Shown piece after piece: positions 49,205 through 57,556 of a stretch of DNA of 64,000 bases. The DNA is taken from the NCBI RefSeq assembly GCF_005049285.1, contig NZ_SOSC01000012.1, positions 1 through 64,000 of the forward strand. Reading direction: 5' to 3'. Source of the stretch: Halorientalis salina (GTDB lineage: Archaea > Halobacteriota > Halobacteria > Halobacteriales > Haloarculaceae). A model generated the notes under the pieces. The model was not told the DNA's origin. It did no database searches and saw only the letters and a list, made by a program, of their open reading frames with translations. Every line of letters starts with the position of its first letter. Positions within the stretch are counted from its first letter, which is position 1. The position numbers were made by a program, and so were the translations under genes.

Positions 49205-50911
49205 GTGATCGGGCTTCTACAGACTGGGTCGCTTCCCTTTGCGACTGACTTTGCGATCATTATCATTACGGCGGTCCTTCTGAGCTACATCGCCCGGTTG
49301 ACGGGCCAGCCGACCATCGTCGCGTACATCTTCACCGGACTCGTTCTCGGCCCAGTCTTCCTCGACATCGTTTCTCAGTCAGAGCTCGTCGTCTTGATGA
49401 GCGAACTCGGACTCGGATTTCTCCTCTTCCTCATCGGGATGAAGATGCGTATCGACGACATCCGCGAAATTCTCCGACCCATCGTCAACATTGCTATCTG
49501 GCAGACGATTCTCCAGACCGCGCTCGCCTTCGGTGTCGCGTTCGCGCTGGGCTTTACGCTACTCGAGACGACGATTATCGCACTAGCGACCGTCTTCGGG
49601 GCGACGCCGATCATCGTGAAACTGCTTTCCGACAAAGACGAACTGGCGACGCTTCCGGGAAAGATCGACGTCGGCGTCCTCATCATTCAGGACATCTATC
49701 TCGTCATTCTCCTCGCGGTTCTGAGCGCCGACTCACTCTCGAATCCCCAGGAAATCGCCGTCAGCATCGGGACAATACTCCTGTTGATGAGTGGGATCGG
49801 CATCGTCTCGTATCTCTCCGCACGGTATCTCCTCCCGTCGCTGTTCAGGGCCGTTGCCGAGGATAGACGGGCGTTTTTCATCGTCGGTATCGCATGGGCG
49901 TTCGTCTTCATTCTCGGGACCGAACAGCTCGATCTCTCACTCGAGGTCGGGGCGTTTCTCGCAGGACTAAGTCTCGCACAGGTTCCGTACACGAGCGAAC
50001 TCACGGAGCGAGTTCGGCCGATCACCGACTTCTTCATGGTCGTGTTCTTCACCAGCATTGGCCTCCAGCTCGCTGCGGACAACCTTCTGGCCTATTGGGT
50101 CGAAGCGTTAATCGCATCGGCCGCGCTCATGGTCGGGAACTTCCTGATCATCTTCTATCTCATCGACCGCGAACAGTTCACGCCGGAAACGTCGTTCATC
50201 GGGAGCCTCAATATGGCTCAGGTGAGCGAGTTCTCGCTCGTCGTCGGCGCTCTTGCAGTTACTCAGGGCTTCATCGACGCGTCGATACTGGGGTACCTCA
50301 GCCTGATGGCGATCGTCACGATGAGTCTCTCGACGTACCTCATTAACTACAACTACGAGATTTACGAGCGAGTCAAGCCCTATCTGGCACGTTTTGAGAG
50401 CGAGGAAAAACGGGATGTCGACCTCCACGTCTATCGAGATCACGCCGTCGTCGTCGGGTACGACGAGATTATTCGTGCCGCGTTACCGTTACTCCAGGAG
50501 CACTTCAGGGATGTGGTCGTCGTCGATCGGAATCCAGCCCACGCAGAGATCCATCAGTCCGCCGATTACGAGTACATCTACGGCGATTTCAAACACGGCG
50601 AGATCCGAAGCGGCGCCGGGCTCAAGCGAGCCGCGTTCGTGTTGAGTTCGACAGTCGAACCGGATATCAACCGAATCCTCCTCAAGGAGGTTGGGGACGA
50701 GACGGTCGTCTTCGCCGAGGCCGAGTCAACAGAAGATGCAGCTGACCTATACGACCGCGGTGCCCAATACGTCATCCTCAGTACCGCCCTCACGAGTGAA
50801 AAACTGGCCGACCACCTGCGTCGGTATTTCAACGAACCGGAAGAGTTCTGGTCGGTGGTAGACAGCGACATTGGCCACCTCCGCTGGGTCCGAGGTGAGT
50901 TCGATGGTTGA
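49205..50911 (+). CDS. CPA2 (Kef-type) antiporter with TrkA-N domain
   Basis: This 568-residue protein starts at a GTG (49205), about 30 bases after a CTTAAAT box. About twelve membrane helices include LLSYIARLTGQPTIVAYIFTGLVLGPV, ELGLGFLLFLIGMKM, FGATPIIVKLLSDKDELAT and QVSEFSLVVGALAV. From about residue 400 comes a Rossmann TrkA-N domain (HAVVVGYDEIIRAALPLLQEHFRDVVVVDRNP). The first glycine of GxGxxG is replaced (GYDEII), so NAD binding may be lost. It probably exchanges K+ or Na+ for H+. The next gene, another CPA2, overlaps its end by 8 bases. Confidence 0.9.
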   Translation: MIGLLQTGSLPFATDFAIIIITAVLLSYIARLTGQPTIVAYIFTGLVLGPVFLDIVSQSELVVLMSELGLGFLLFLIGMKMRIDDIREILRPIVNIAIWQTILQTALAFGVAFALGFTLLETTIIALATVFGATPIIVKLLSDKDELATLPGKIDVGVLIIQDIYLVILLAVLSADSLSNPQEIAVSIGTILLLMSGIGIVSYLSARYLLPSLFRAVAEDRRAFFIVGIAWAFVFILGTEQLDLSLEVGAFLAGLSLAQVPYTSELTERVRPITDFFMVVFFTSIGLQLAADNLLAYWVEALIASAALMVGNFLIIFYLIDREQFTPETSFIGSLNMAQVSEFSLVVGALAVTQGFIDASILGYLSLMAIVTMSLSTYLINYNYEIYERVKPYLARFESEEKRDVDLHVYRDHAVVVGYDEIIRAALPLLQEHFRDVVVVDRNPAHAEIHQSADYEYIYGDFKHGEIRSGAGLKRAAFVLSSTVEPDINRILLKEVGDETVVFAEAESTEDAADLYDRGAQYVILSTALTSEKLADHLRRYFNEPEEFWSVVDSDIGHLRWVRGEFDG

Positions 50912-52553
50912 GCTCCTGACGCCCCTCGGCGCAATCTTCATCGTCGCCGCCATTTTCCTCGTGTTTGCGACGCGACTAGGGATACCTGCAGTGCCGATCT
51001 ACATCATCGTGGGAGTGATACTGGCGCCGTTTATCCCGCAAGGGACCACCCTTGAGCTCGCACAATGGGGAGTCGCATTCCTCGTGTTCACCTTCGGTGT
51101 TGAAGTCGAACCAGGGCGGTTCCGGGCCGTTGCACGTGACAGCGAGCACGTCGCTGCCCTCCAAGTCCTGCTGATCGGTAGTCTCGTATTCGGTCTAGGA
51201 CTCGTATTCGGACTTGATATGTTGAACGCAGTCTACTTCGCGAGTGCAGCTGCACTCAGTTCTTCACTCGTCGGCCGGGAACTTGCGGTACACGACATTC
51301 GTCGTAATCTCATTCAGGGACGCCTCATCTCGTCGATTCATTTCGCACAGGACCTGTTTGCAGTCGTGCTCATCCTCGTGTTGAGCGCGGACGTGTTCAC
51401 TCCTGATGGTATTGCGCTCAAACTCGGGTACGGCGTCGTTATCCTCCTCGTCGCAGCGCTCGTTCGAGTGTACGTGTTCGATCTTCTCGTCTCGCTATCG
51501 GGGGACTCTGACGAACTCATCATCTTGACCGGAGTCGCGCTCCTCCTCGGGTTCATCAGCCTCGCCGAGCTAACAGGCATCTCGATCGTCGTCGGGGCGT
51601 TCGCCGCCGGACTGGCGATCACACGGGACTTCCCGGACAAATTGGCGCTCGAAGCGGGTCTCGAATCGTTCGACGATTTCTTCGCTGCGGTCTTCTTTGT
51701 CACCGTCGGGAGTCTAATCACGGTTCCCACGCCGCGTGCGCTGCTATTCGCTGGAGTACTGCTGTTCGTAATCGTCGTACTCAAGCCTCTGGTGACGATC
51801 TACGCGCTCCTCTATCAGGGGTACGAAACCAGAACGGCATCGTTGACGAGCTTCGGGCTCGACCAAGTGAGCGAATTCGCCCTCATCATCGCGATTCAGG
51901 CGTTGATACTCGAGCGGATTCAACCGGACGTCTTCGAGGCGATTATCCTCGTTGCGGCACTCACAATGATCACCTCAACCGCGACGCGTCAGTACAGCGA
52001 GCCACTGTACCGAATCCTGATGCGGATTCTCCCGCTGGAATCGACGCACTCCAAACTGAATAGTCGAAGTTCCGTCGACTCATCTCTGACAGACCACGTC
52101 ATTATCGTTGGATACGGCCGACTCGGAACACTTGCGGCGCGGACGTGTGAAGATGAAGGCCAACCCGTTGTCGTGGTCGAACACGATCCGGACAGGCATG
52201 AATTGGCCACAACCCACGAGAATCACATTTTCGGCGATGCAGTTAGCAGCGAAACCTGGGAGCGAGCGAACGCCGATGAAGCGCAATTGATTCTCTCGAC
52301 AGTCTCCGACCGACAGATTTCTAGCCAAATCCTTGGATTAGAAACGGATGCGGATATCATCCTTCGGTCGGACCGCGTCGATGAAGCGGGAGAATTGCTG
52401 GAAGCTGGTGCAGAGTACGTTATCGTTCCCGACTTCCTCGCCTCGGAACAGCTCCTGGAAAAGATTCGAACGGTACTCACCGAAGACGTGTCGCTCGAAG
52501 AGTTGCGGTCACGGAACAAACGCCGCTTACACCAGGACCTGGAATTTCGATAG
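50904..52553 (+). CDS. CPA2 (Kef-type) antiporter with TrkA-N domain, second of tandem pair
   Basis: From the ATG at 50904 (MVELLTPLGAIFIVAAIFLV) the protein has 549 residues with about twelve helices (GVAFLVFTFGVEVEPGRF, SAAALSSSLVGREL, HFAQDLFAVVLILVLS, GLDQVSEFALIIAIQAL). The TrkA-N domain here keeps a normal motif, VIIVGYGRLGTLAARTCEDEGQPVVVVEHD (GYGRLG). It overlaps the preceding antiporter by 8 bases, so the two are co-translated and may form a heteromer in which only this one binds the nucleotide. Extension to 50871 runs within the preceding gene and is not used. Confidence 0.9.
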   Translation: MVELLTPLGAIFIVAAIFLVFATRLGIPAVPIYIIVGVILAPFIPQGTTLELAQWGVAFLVFTFGVEVEPGRFRAVARDSEHVAALQVLLIGSLVFGLGLVFGLDMLNAVYFASAAALSSSLVGRELAVHDIRRNLIQGRLISSIHFAQDLFAVVLILVLSADVFTPDGIALKLGYGVVILLVAALVRVYVFDLLVSLSGDSDELIILTGVALLLGFISLAELTGISIVVGAFAAGLAITRDFPDKLALEAGLESFDDFFAAVFFVTVGSLITVPTPRALLFAGVLLFVIVVLKPLVTIYALLYQGYETRTASLTSFGLDQVSEFALIIAIQALILERIQPDVFEAIILVAALTMITSTATRQYSEPLYRILMRILPLESTHSKLNSRSSVDSSLTDHVIIVGYGRLGTLAARTCEDEGQPVVVVEHDPDRHELATTHENHIFGDAVSSETWERANADEAQLILSTVSDRQISSQILGLETDADIILRSDRVDEAGELLEAGAEYVIVPDFLASEQLLEKIRTVLTEDVSLEELRSRNKRRLHQDLEFR

Positions 52554-52666
52554 TGATGACAGAACCTTGGGATGGAGCCCACCCAGCCTCGTTGTGAATT
52601 CGTACACTCTTCTCCCATATCGGTCGGACCGAACCCCTAAACCCAGTGTGAAACATTCAATACGTA

Positions 52667-53551
52667 ATGACTGATTCGACCACCCAGGGGCCGATTCTCG
52701 TTCCAATCGCAAATCCAGAGACGGCAGACCAACTCGTCTCGACGGCTGCGGATATCGCGACTGACACCGGACGTCCACTCGAGGCGCTGACGGTGATCAG
52801 AGTTCCCGAGCAGGTACCGCTTTCTGAAGGAGAGCGACTCGTCACCGACGAGCGTGAGATTCTCGACTATGCTGCTGATCTCGTCAGCGATCCCGCTATC
52901 CAGGTATCGAGCCGCATTCGTTTTGCTCGCTCGATAGCGAGCGGAATTCTCAGCGTTGCAGAAGAGCAGGACATCGAGACGATTCTCATGGGATGGCGAG
53001 GGCGTCCACGTCGACGGGACATAATCTTAGGTTCCCATCTCGATCAGGTGCTCCGAAAGGCCTCGTGCGACGTACTCGTTAAACGGATGGACGGCGATGA
53101 AGAGCTACAACAAATTCTGCTTCCCGTCGCTGGGGGTCCGAACACAAAACTGGCTGCAACCGTAGCAGGCTCCCTCGCTCGCGTTCACGATGCCGAGATC
53201 CGTGTCATCGTCGTCCACTCACCCAACGAAACAACAGATACACGTGACGAGAAAGAAACGATGTTAGAGGGTGTTATCGCCGGATTTACTGGCGTTCCAG
53301 TGATTACTCAAGAAATCGTGGAGAGTGATTCCGTTGGTGACACAATAGTCGACCAATCGAAAGACGTTGATCTCGTTGTTCTCGGGGCGACGTCTGAAGA
53401 CCTCTTCCGCCGTTCTGTTATCGGATCGCTCCCTGAACAGGTGGGGCGACGATCGGCTAGCTCGGTGCTGATGGTCAAAGAGCACCGAAATATCCCCTCT
53501 CGATTGGCACGGCTCATCTCACGCCTCCGACGCGAAATACTTCGTTTCTAA
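52667..53551 (+). CDS. Tandem universal stress protein
   Basis: The 294-residue protein has two Usp domains: 8-145 (GPILVPIANPETADQLVSTA...IETILMGWRGRPRRRDIILG) and 145-290 (ILLPVAGGPNTKLAATVAGSL...VDLVVLGATSEDLFRRSVIG). The second domain has a fair ATP-loop (LGATSEDLFRRSVIGSLPEQV), the first less so (GWRGRPRRRDIILGSHLDQV). Tandem Usps often sit next to antiporters and amino-acid transporters in haloarchaea. It follows the CPA2 pair by 113 bases and precedes MscS by 25. Confidence 0.88.
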   Translation: MTDSTTQGPILVPIANPETADQLVSTAADIATDTGRPLEALTVIRVPEQVPLSEGERLVTDEREILDYAADLVSDPAIQVSSRIRFARSIASGILSVAEEQDIETILMGWRGRPRRRDIILGSHLDQVLRKASCDVLVKRMDGDEELQQILLPVAGGPNTKLAATVAGSLARVHDAEIRVIVVHSPNETTDTRDEKETMLEGVIAGFTGVPVITQEIVESDSVGDTIVDQSKDVDLVVLGATSEDLFRRSVIGSLPEQVGRRSASSVLMVKEHRNIPSRLARLISRLRREILRF

Positions 53552-53576
53552 CGGTGGCGGAAACCGGAAGCCCGAA

Positions 53577-54776
53577 ATGAGTTCGAGAGCCACTCACTAC
53601 ACACTTATACCGGAATCAACTATGGACAGGACATTGTTCGATATCTCTCACAGCCCAGAATTTCTACTCCAAACCGCTAGCGACATCCCCCTCAGTGACC
53701 GGCCGTGGCTACTCGTCATCGCTATCCTCGTCATCTCATACCTTTTTTCACGGCTGATTGAGTGGAGCGGACATAAACTCCTAGACCAATCAGACTACTG
53801 GCCAGACGACTCGATCAACCGCGCCTTTTTCCAAGAGATTCACATGCCTCTGTACGTTTCAGTAGCTCTTGGCGGGATTTACCTCAGTCTAAGCGTTCTC
53901 GGGGTCGTCGAATCGGGTTACTTCCTCGTCGGTGCCATCCTTTCGATACTCGTCGTGCTGTGGATGCGAGCAGCAAAACGCCTCGGAGGCCAGTGGATCG
54001 AGGCCGTGAATGCGACTGAGAGTGACTATGAATTCTCGCCAATTTTCAAGAACTTCTGGACCATCCTCATCGTTCTCGGGACCGGGATCAGCCTCCTCGT
54101 CATTTGGGAGATTGATATCACCCCGTTTCTCGCGTCGGCAGGAATCATCGGGATCATCCTTGGGTTGGCTGCACAGGAAGCCATCGGTAATTTGATCGGT
54201 GGTGTTTCGCTATACTTCGACGACACCTATAATACCGGAGACGTGATCATCTTGGAGGGCGGCCAGCGAGGGACGGTTACTGACATTGGGATTCGGAGTA
54301 CGACGGTTCTCACACGCGACAATATCCTAATTACAGTCCCGAACGCGGTATTGAACTCCGCATCGGTCGTTAACGAGTCAGCACCACAGCGACGAAAGCG
54401 AATTCGTGTTCCGATTACAGCCGCATATGGAACGGACTATCGAGATGTCGAAGAGATTCTCCTGAGAGTCTGCGACGAAATCCCACTTATCCTCGACTCG
54501 CCCTCTCCGCGGGTGATGTTCCGCGAGTTTGGTGATTCTGCACTCATCTTCGAACTCTGGGCCTATGTTGCCCATCCCTTTAGCGAGCAGCGAGCGATTG
54601 ACCAGATTAATCGGCTGGTCTACGACGAATTCGACAACGCAGACATCGTCATCCCCTTCCCGCAGCGGGAAATCAGCTTCCTCGAATCGGAACAAAATGG
54701 TTTTCCACAACAGTCTGAGGAACAAACATACGTTAATGAGGGGGAAGAACCACTTTCAGATGAATCAAGCAACTAA
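53577..54776 (+). CDS. Mechanosensitive channel MscS family
   Basis: This 399-residue protein has about five membrane helices and the MscS core: TM3-like helix (PFLASAGIIGIILGLAAQEAIGNLIGGVSLYFDDTYNTGDVI) with the pore Gly/Ala pattern and the beta domain that follows (GTVTDIGIRSTTVLTRDNILITVPNAVLN). A C-terminal alpha/beta cage reads RVPITAAYGTDYRDVEEILL. It releases solutes on hypo-osmotic shock. A second ATG (53622, MDRTLFDISHSPEFLLQ) lies 15 residues in and may be the true start. The acidic tail is disordered. Confidence 0.92.
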   Translation: MSSRATHYTLIPESTMDRTLFDISHSPEFLLQTASDIPLSDRPWLLVIAILVISYLFSRLIEWSGHKLLDQSDYWPDDSINRAFFQEIHMPLYVSVALGGIYLSLSVLGVVESGYFLVGAILSILVVLWMRAAKRLGGQWIEAVNATESDYEFSPIFKNFWTILIVLGTGISLLVIWEIDITPFLASAGIIGIILGLAAQEAIGNLIGGVSLYFDDTYNTGDVIILEGGQRGTVTDIGIRSTTVLTRDNILITVPNAVLNSASVVNESAPQRRKRIRVPITAAYGTDYRDVEEILLRVCDEIPLILDSPSPRVMFREFGDSALIFELWAYVAHPFSEQRAIDQINRLVYDEFDNADIVIPFPQREISFLESEQNGFPQQSEEQTYVNEGEEPLSDESSN

Positions 54777-54847
54777 GTAGATCTCTCCCCCAGCTTGTCC
54801 CTGCGATTCTCCGAATTCATTAATGGCGGTCAATTCGTCTCCCTCAT

Positions 54848-55003
54848 ATGGAGTGTAACCGTTGTGAATCGGGAGATGGGGTACGAATGGAAGTCCGATT
54901 CCAGAGTGAGGCGAAGATTATCACGTATCTGTGTCAGAGCTGCGCCCACTCGATGGCTGACGATCCGGAAATTCTCGAAGTTAACCCCTCTCCCCGTCGG
55001 TAA
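54848..55003 (+). CDS. Small zinc-finger protein (51 residues)
   Basis: An ATG at 54848 opens a 51-residue frame with CNRC (3-6) and CQSC (29-32), a classic four-cysteine zinc site. It reads MECNRCESGDGVRMEVRFQS then EAKIITYLCQSCAHSMADDP. Haloarchaea encode many small CPxCG-related zinc fingers of this size, some with roles in stress and biofilm. No other coding is visible between 54777 and 55089. TATA not clear. Confidence 0.65.
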   Translation: MECNRCESGDGVRMEVRFQSEAKIITYLCQSCAHSMADDPEILEVNPSPRR

Positions 55004-55089
55004 CCTCGTCTAAATATCTATAACTATTCTCGAAGGAGAGCACATATTCACCGGCCTTCGACATCCCAATTTGAAACGAAGAACTCCGA

Positions 55090-55650
55090 TTACCGCCACG
55101 CTTGATAGAGTTCATCACGAGGCGTCGTAGTGTACTCTCCATCGTTGAACATTGTTACGCGCCCTGTTTCAGCACTAAGGGTCATCGTCGTAACGACATC
55201 AGGCCGCGCAGACGTGTCGGCGGCACTCATATGGCGTGACCCCATCCAATCGGCATACTGAATGTGAGATTCGGTTGGCTGATTTGGATCAGACGAATAA
55301 TCATGGAATCGGACCATCTGCTCCTGGACGATCCCATCCACACTGATAACGACAGCTCCGTCACGATTGCGAGCAACCTCAGCCGTTGCTTCATAGAAGC
55401 TATCGACGTCATCGAGGACATCACGAGATGTAGATACGGGCCATCTATTCGCCCCCATCGGATCTGCGTGATTTCGCACCGTGTGTCCCGAGACGATGGC
55501 AAAGTAGAGCCCCGGACCAGTGACGTACGGTTCATCCCAAGACTCGAACGCCAAACTAATATCCTCGATACAGAACTGGAGGATATCAACTAACTTTGTT
55601 ACACGTTCATGAGATTGATAATCAATATCCAACGACTCAAGAGGAGGCAT
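55090..55650 (-). CDS. DisA-type diadenylate cyclase (c-di-AMP synthase, DacZ-like)
   Basis: From the ATG at 55650 the protein has 186 residues. The DAC (DisA_N) core has both signatures: D97-G-A in NRDGAVVISVDGIVQEQM and R139-H140 in YADWMGSRHMSAADTS, with the following ARPDVVTTMTLSAETGRVTMF. These bind ATP and make c-di-AMP from two ATP. Haloarchaeal DacZ is known to be such an enzyme. A TATA box (GATATTTATG, minus strand, about 55672-55682) is about 25-30 bases before this ATG, favouring it over the GTG at 55671. It lies beside K+ and osmotic genes carrying RCK_C domains, known c-di-AMP receptors in bacteria. Confidence 0.82.
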   Translation of the reverse strand: MPPLESLDIDYQSHERVTKLVDILQFCIEDISLAFESWDEPYVTGPGLYFAIVSGHTVRNHADPMGANRWPVSTSRDVLDDVDSFYEATAEVARNRDGAVVISVDGIVQEQMVRFHDYSSDPNQPTESHIQYADWMGSRHMSAADTSARPDVVTTMTLSAETGRVTMFNDGEYTTTPRDELYQAWR

Positions 55651-55749
55651 GCCTATTTGTCGTGGAGTCACCCATAAATATCGCCCGCTACACTTGATAC
55701 CGTCCGCGTATTGGGATTTTGTGGCTCTGGTCTGACGTACGTAGTCAGG

Positions 55750-55917
55750 CTATAGGTCTCGAGGCTGGACCGTCTTCCGGTCGTTGGCCTCGGCACGGTT
55801 CGCGGCGTCGTCGAGCAGTTCGACGACTTCTTCGTTGAGAGCGTCGTAGAAATCGGCCGAGACGTTGTGGTCCGAGAGCGCGTCCTTCACGGCTGCTTTG
55901 ACGATTAGGTCAGACAT
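55750..55917 (-). CDS. Small histone-fold protein (DUF1931 type)
   Basis: An ATG at 55915-55917 opens a 55-residue frame reading MSDLIVKAAVKDALSDHNVS, then ADFYDALNEEVVELLDDAAN and RAEANDRKTVQPRDL. The helix-turn-helix with the R-K-T-V-x-x-x-D ending is the pattern of the archaeal histone fold and of haloarchaeal DUF1931-type proteins. It should dimerise and may bind DNA. CTTTATATGG (minus strand, about 55942-55951) is a TATA 25 bases above. It is short and starts in a region with no other gene. Confidence 0.75.
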   Translation of the reverse strand: MSDLIVKAAVKDALSDHNVSADFYDALNEEVVELLDDAANRAEANDRKTVQPRDL

Positions 55918-56063
55918 TCCATCGCGGAGTTCTCTTGTCCGCCATATAAAGGTTCGAAGTTTCTCACGCTAGATATCGTCACATTACAGCTCAGACGTTC
56001 TTAGTGATATGGTAGAATTTATTGAATCTAGAAAAGCTAGCGGGACCGACCTTTTCTGATCAC

Positions 56064-56342
56064 TCAGCAGGACGGTTGATCAAGTAAGTTTTTGTCAGGT
56101 GTTCCGGGTTCAGTCCGTACGTGTTTCTTGGTTTCACCATCAACAGCTACTAGATCAGCCGTGTCACCGTCATACTCTACATATGCTCGGCCACCATCAT
56201 TCTCGATGAAGTCATACATTTGCTGGGGAGACGAAGAGCCTGTGTCGCCGGATGAAGGGTTCTTCCACCCAATAGTAGTAATACATTCACAGCCATCTAA
56301 GTGAGAGTCGTCTTTCGTAACGCAGGTGACTCTAACTGCCAT
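56064..56342 (-). CDS. DUF3892 domain protein
   Basis: The 92-residue protein from ATG 56342 reads MAVRVTCVTKDDSHLDGCEC, ITTIGWKNPSSGDTGSSSPQ, then QMYDFIENDGGRAYVEYDGD. It has the order of DUF3892: strand, HxxI/G-W, a helix and two strands. The function of the family is unknown. TTTATACC (minus strand, about 56369) is a TATA about 27 bases before. The frame extends upstream to 56396 but that crosses the TATA. Tail ends KNLLDQPSC. Confidence 0.7.
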   Translation of the reverse strand: MAVRVTCVTKDDSHLDGCECITTIGWKNPSSGDTGSSSPQQMYDFIENDGGRAYVEYDGDTADLVAVDGETKKHVRTEPGTPDKNLLDQPSC

Positions 56343-56523
56343 AGATCTACATCGTTCATTATATGGTATAAATCTGGCCAGTGGATTCACGGGCATCGTT
56401 GCCGTTCAGGCTGTTCGCTTCGGCACCTCCAGTGGAGTTTAATGGTAGTTCACCAAATCTTCGATGAGAGCCTTGCTCGTGAACTTGATTTATAAGTAGA
56501 GCTGAGTAGTAATACGCACGCAG

Positions 56524-57399
56524 ATGGGCCACGTCTACTACCACCACCCCGGCGACAAGCAGTTCTCTCTTGACTTCGTCCATCCAGATTCCGACGAAAT
56601 CGTCTCGCAGATCGTCAGCTACGACGATGATGTTGCGATAAAGCTCCTAGAATACGACCTTGACGAACCATTCTACGTCATCTACACGTCCCGCATCGGC
56701 GGTGGACCCGTGAGGGAGATTGACTTTAACCTGAAAAAGTCGCTCTCAGAGATGAGTGCCGACAACAGCACCATCGTCGTTCGTCTCCTCGAGATTTATC
56801 GCGCACTTCTCGCTCAGAACGAAGAAGAGGAGGGAGTGCCTGTCGAGGCGTACAAGAATATCGACATCGATGCGCTGCCGGATGTTCTCGATCGGACGTC
56901 ATGGGAAGGATCAGCGACAGACGTAGCTGGTCAACTCGCCTCGAACCTGATCCTCAAACACGCGCTTCCGAATGCCAATCATCGAACCGCTGTTGCGCTG
57001 ATTCAGTTCTACCTCCGGCGCCTGAATCCGGACTTCGCCATGCCGGAAACCTCAGTAGAAACCGACTCAAATTCCTACGACTGGCGAGAATGGGTGAACG
57101 AGTACATCAACGAATCGAAGCGGCTGTTGACCGTTCGACGGAAGAACGTCCTCTTCAAGCACCTGTATAGCTTCGGCGCGAGAACACTTGAGCGGAAACA
57201 CGCAGTCGAAATCGACTTGACTGAATACGAGTTGGATATGTACCCGACTGAGGCGAAAATCGTCTACGCGGAGAAGCACGAAGATCTCTGGGTAACGTTC
57301 GTTGAGGAGGCTGTCGAACGTGCCGGCTATCCGGAGCTAAAAGAGACGCCAGGACTCTCGAAAGCGGAATTCGCGGAAAAGATTCGGAATCTCGACTAA
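56524..57399 (+). CDS. Fic/Doc-like protein with variant active site
   Basis: This 291-residue protein has a helix LASNLILKHALPNANHRTAV (about 138-157) in which H146-A-L-P-N-A-N-H-R154 matches the Fic motif HxFx[D/E]GN[G/K]R except for Leu, Asn and Ala in three positions. Fic proteins move AMP, UMP or phosphate onto targets and several are toxins. The first 80 residues form a separate beta domain (HVYYHHPGDKQFSLDFVHPD), and the C-terminal 100 are helical. TTTATAAG (about 56485-56492) is a TATA 32 bases before the ATG. A tiny frame on the other strand follows (57409-57513). Confidence 0.6.
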   Translation: MGHVYYHHPGDKQFSLDFVHPDSDEIVSQIVSYDDDVAIKLLEYDLDEPFYVIYTSRIGGGPVREIDFNLKKSLSEMSADNSTIVVRLLEIYRALLAQNEEEEGVPVEAYKNIDIDALPDVLDRTSWEGSATDVAGQLASNLILKHALPNANHRTAVALIQFYLRRLNPDFAMPETSVETDSNSYDWREWVNEYINESKRLLTVRRKNVLFKHLYSFGARTLERKHAVEIDLTEYELDMYPTEAKIVYAEKHEDLWVTFVEEAVERAGYPELKETPGLSKAEFAEKIRNLD

Positions 57400-57408
57400 G
57401 TGGCCCTT

Positions 57409-57513
57409 TCAGTCTTGGAGTGTAGCGACTGTTCGGCCCGCTTCCTCGGCCTCTTCGCTCCGCGACATATTGTATGTCGCGAGCGCTTCGTCAACCGCTT
57501 GGTCAAGACTCAT
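57409..57513 (-). CDS. Possible 34-residue protein facing the Fic-like gene
   Basis: ATG 57513 to TGA 57409 encodes MSLDQAVDEALATYNMSRSE followed by EAEEAGRTVATLQD, an acidic helical peptide. It ends 10 bases from the stop of the Fic-like gene, convergent. It may be real, as the haloarchaeal codon pattern and Asp/Glu content fit, or a remnant at the edge of the integrase region. Confidence 0.3.
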   Translation of the reverse strand: MSLDQAVDEALATYNMSRSEEAEEAGRTVATLQD

Positions 57514-57556
57514 TGATCAATCGAATCTAGGTTCTGCTCCCGTATAAACGCTTGCG

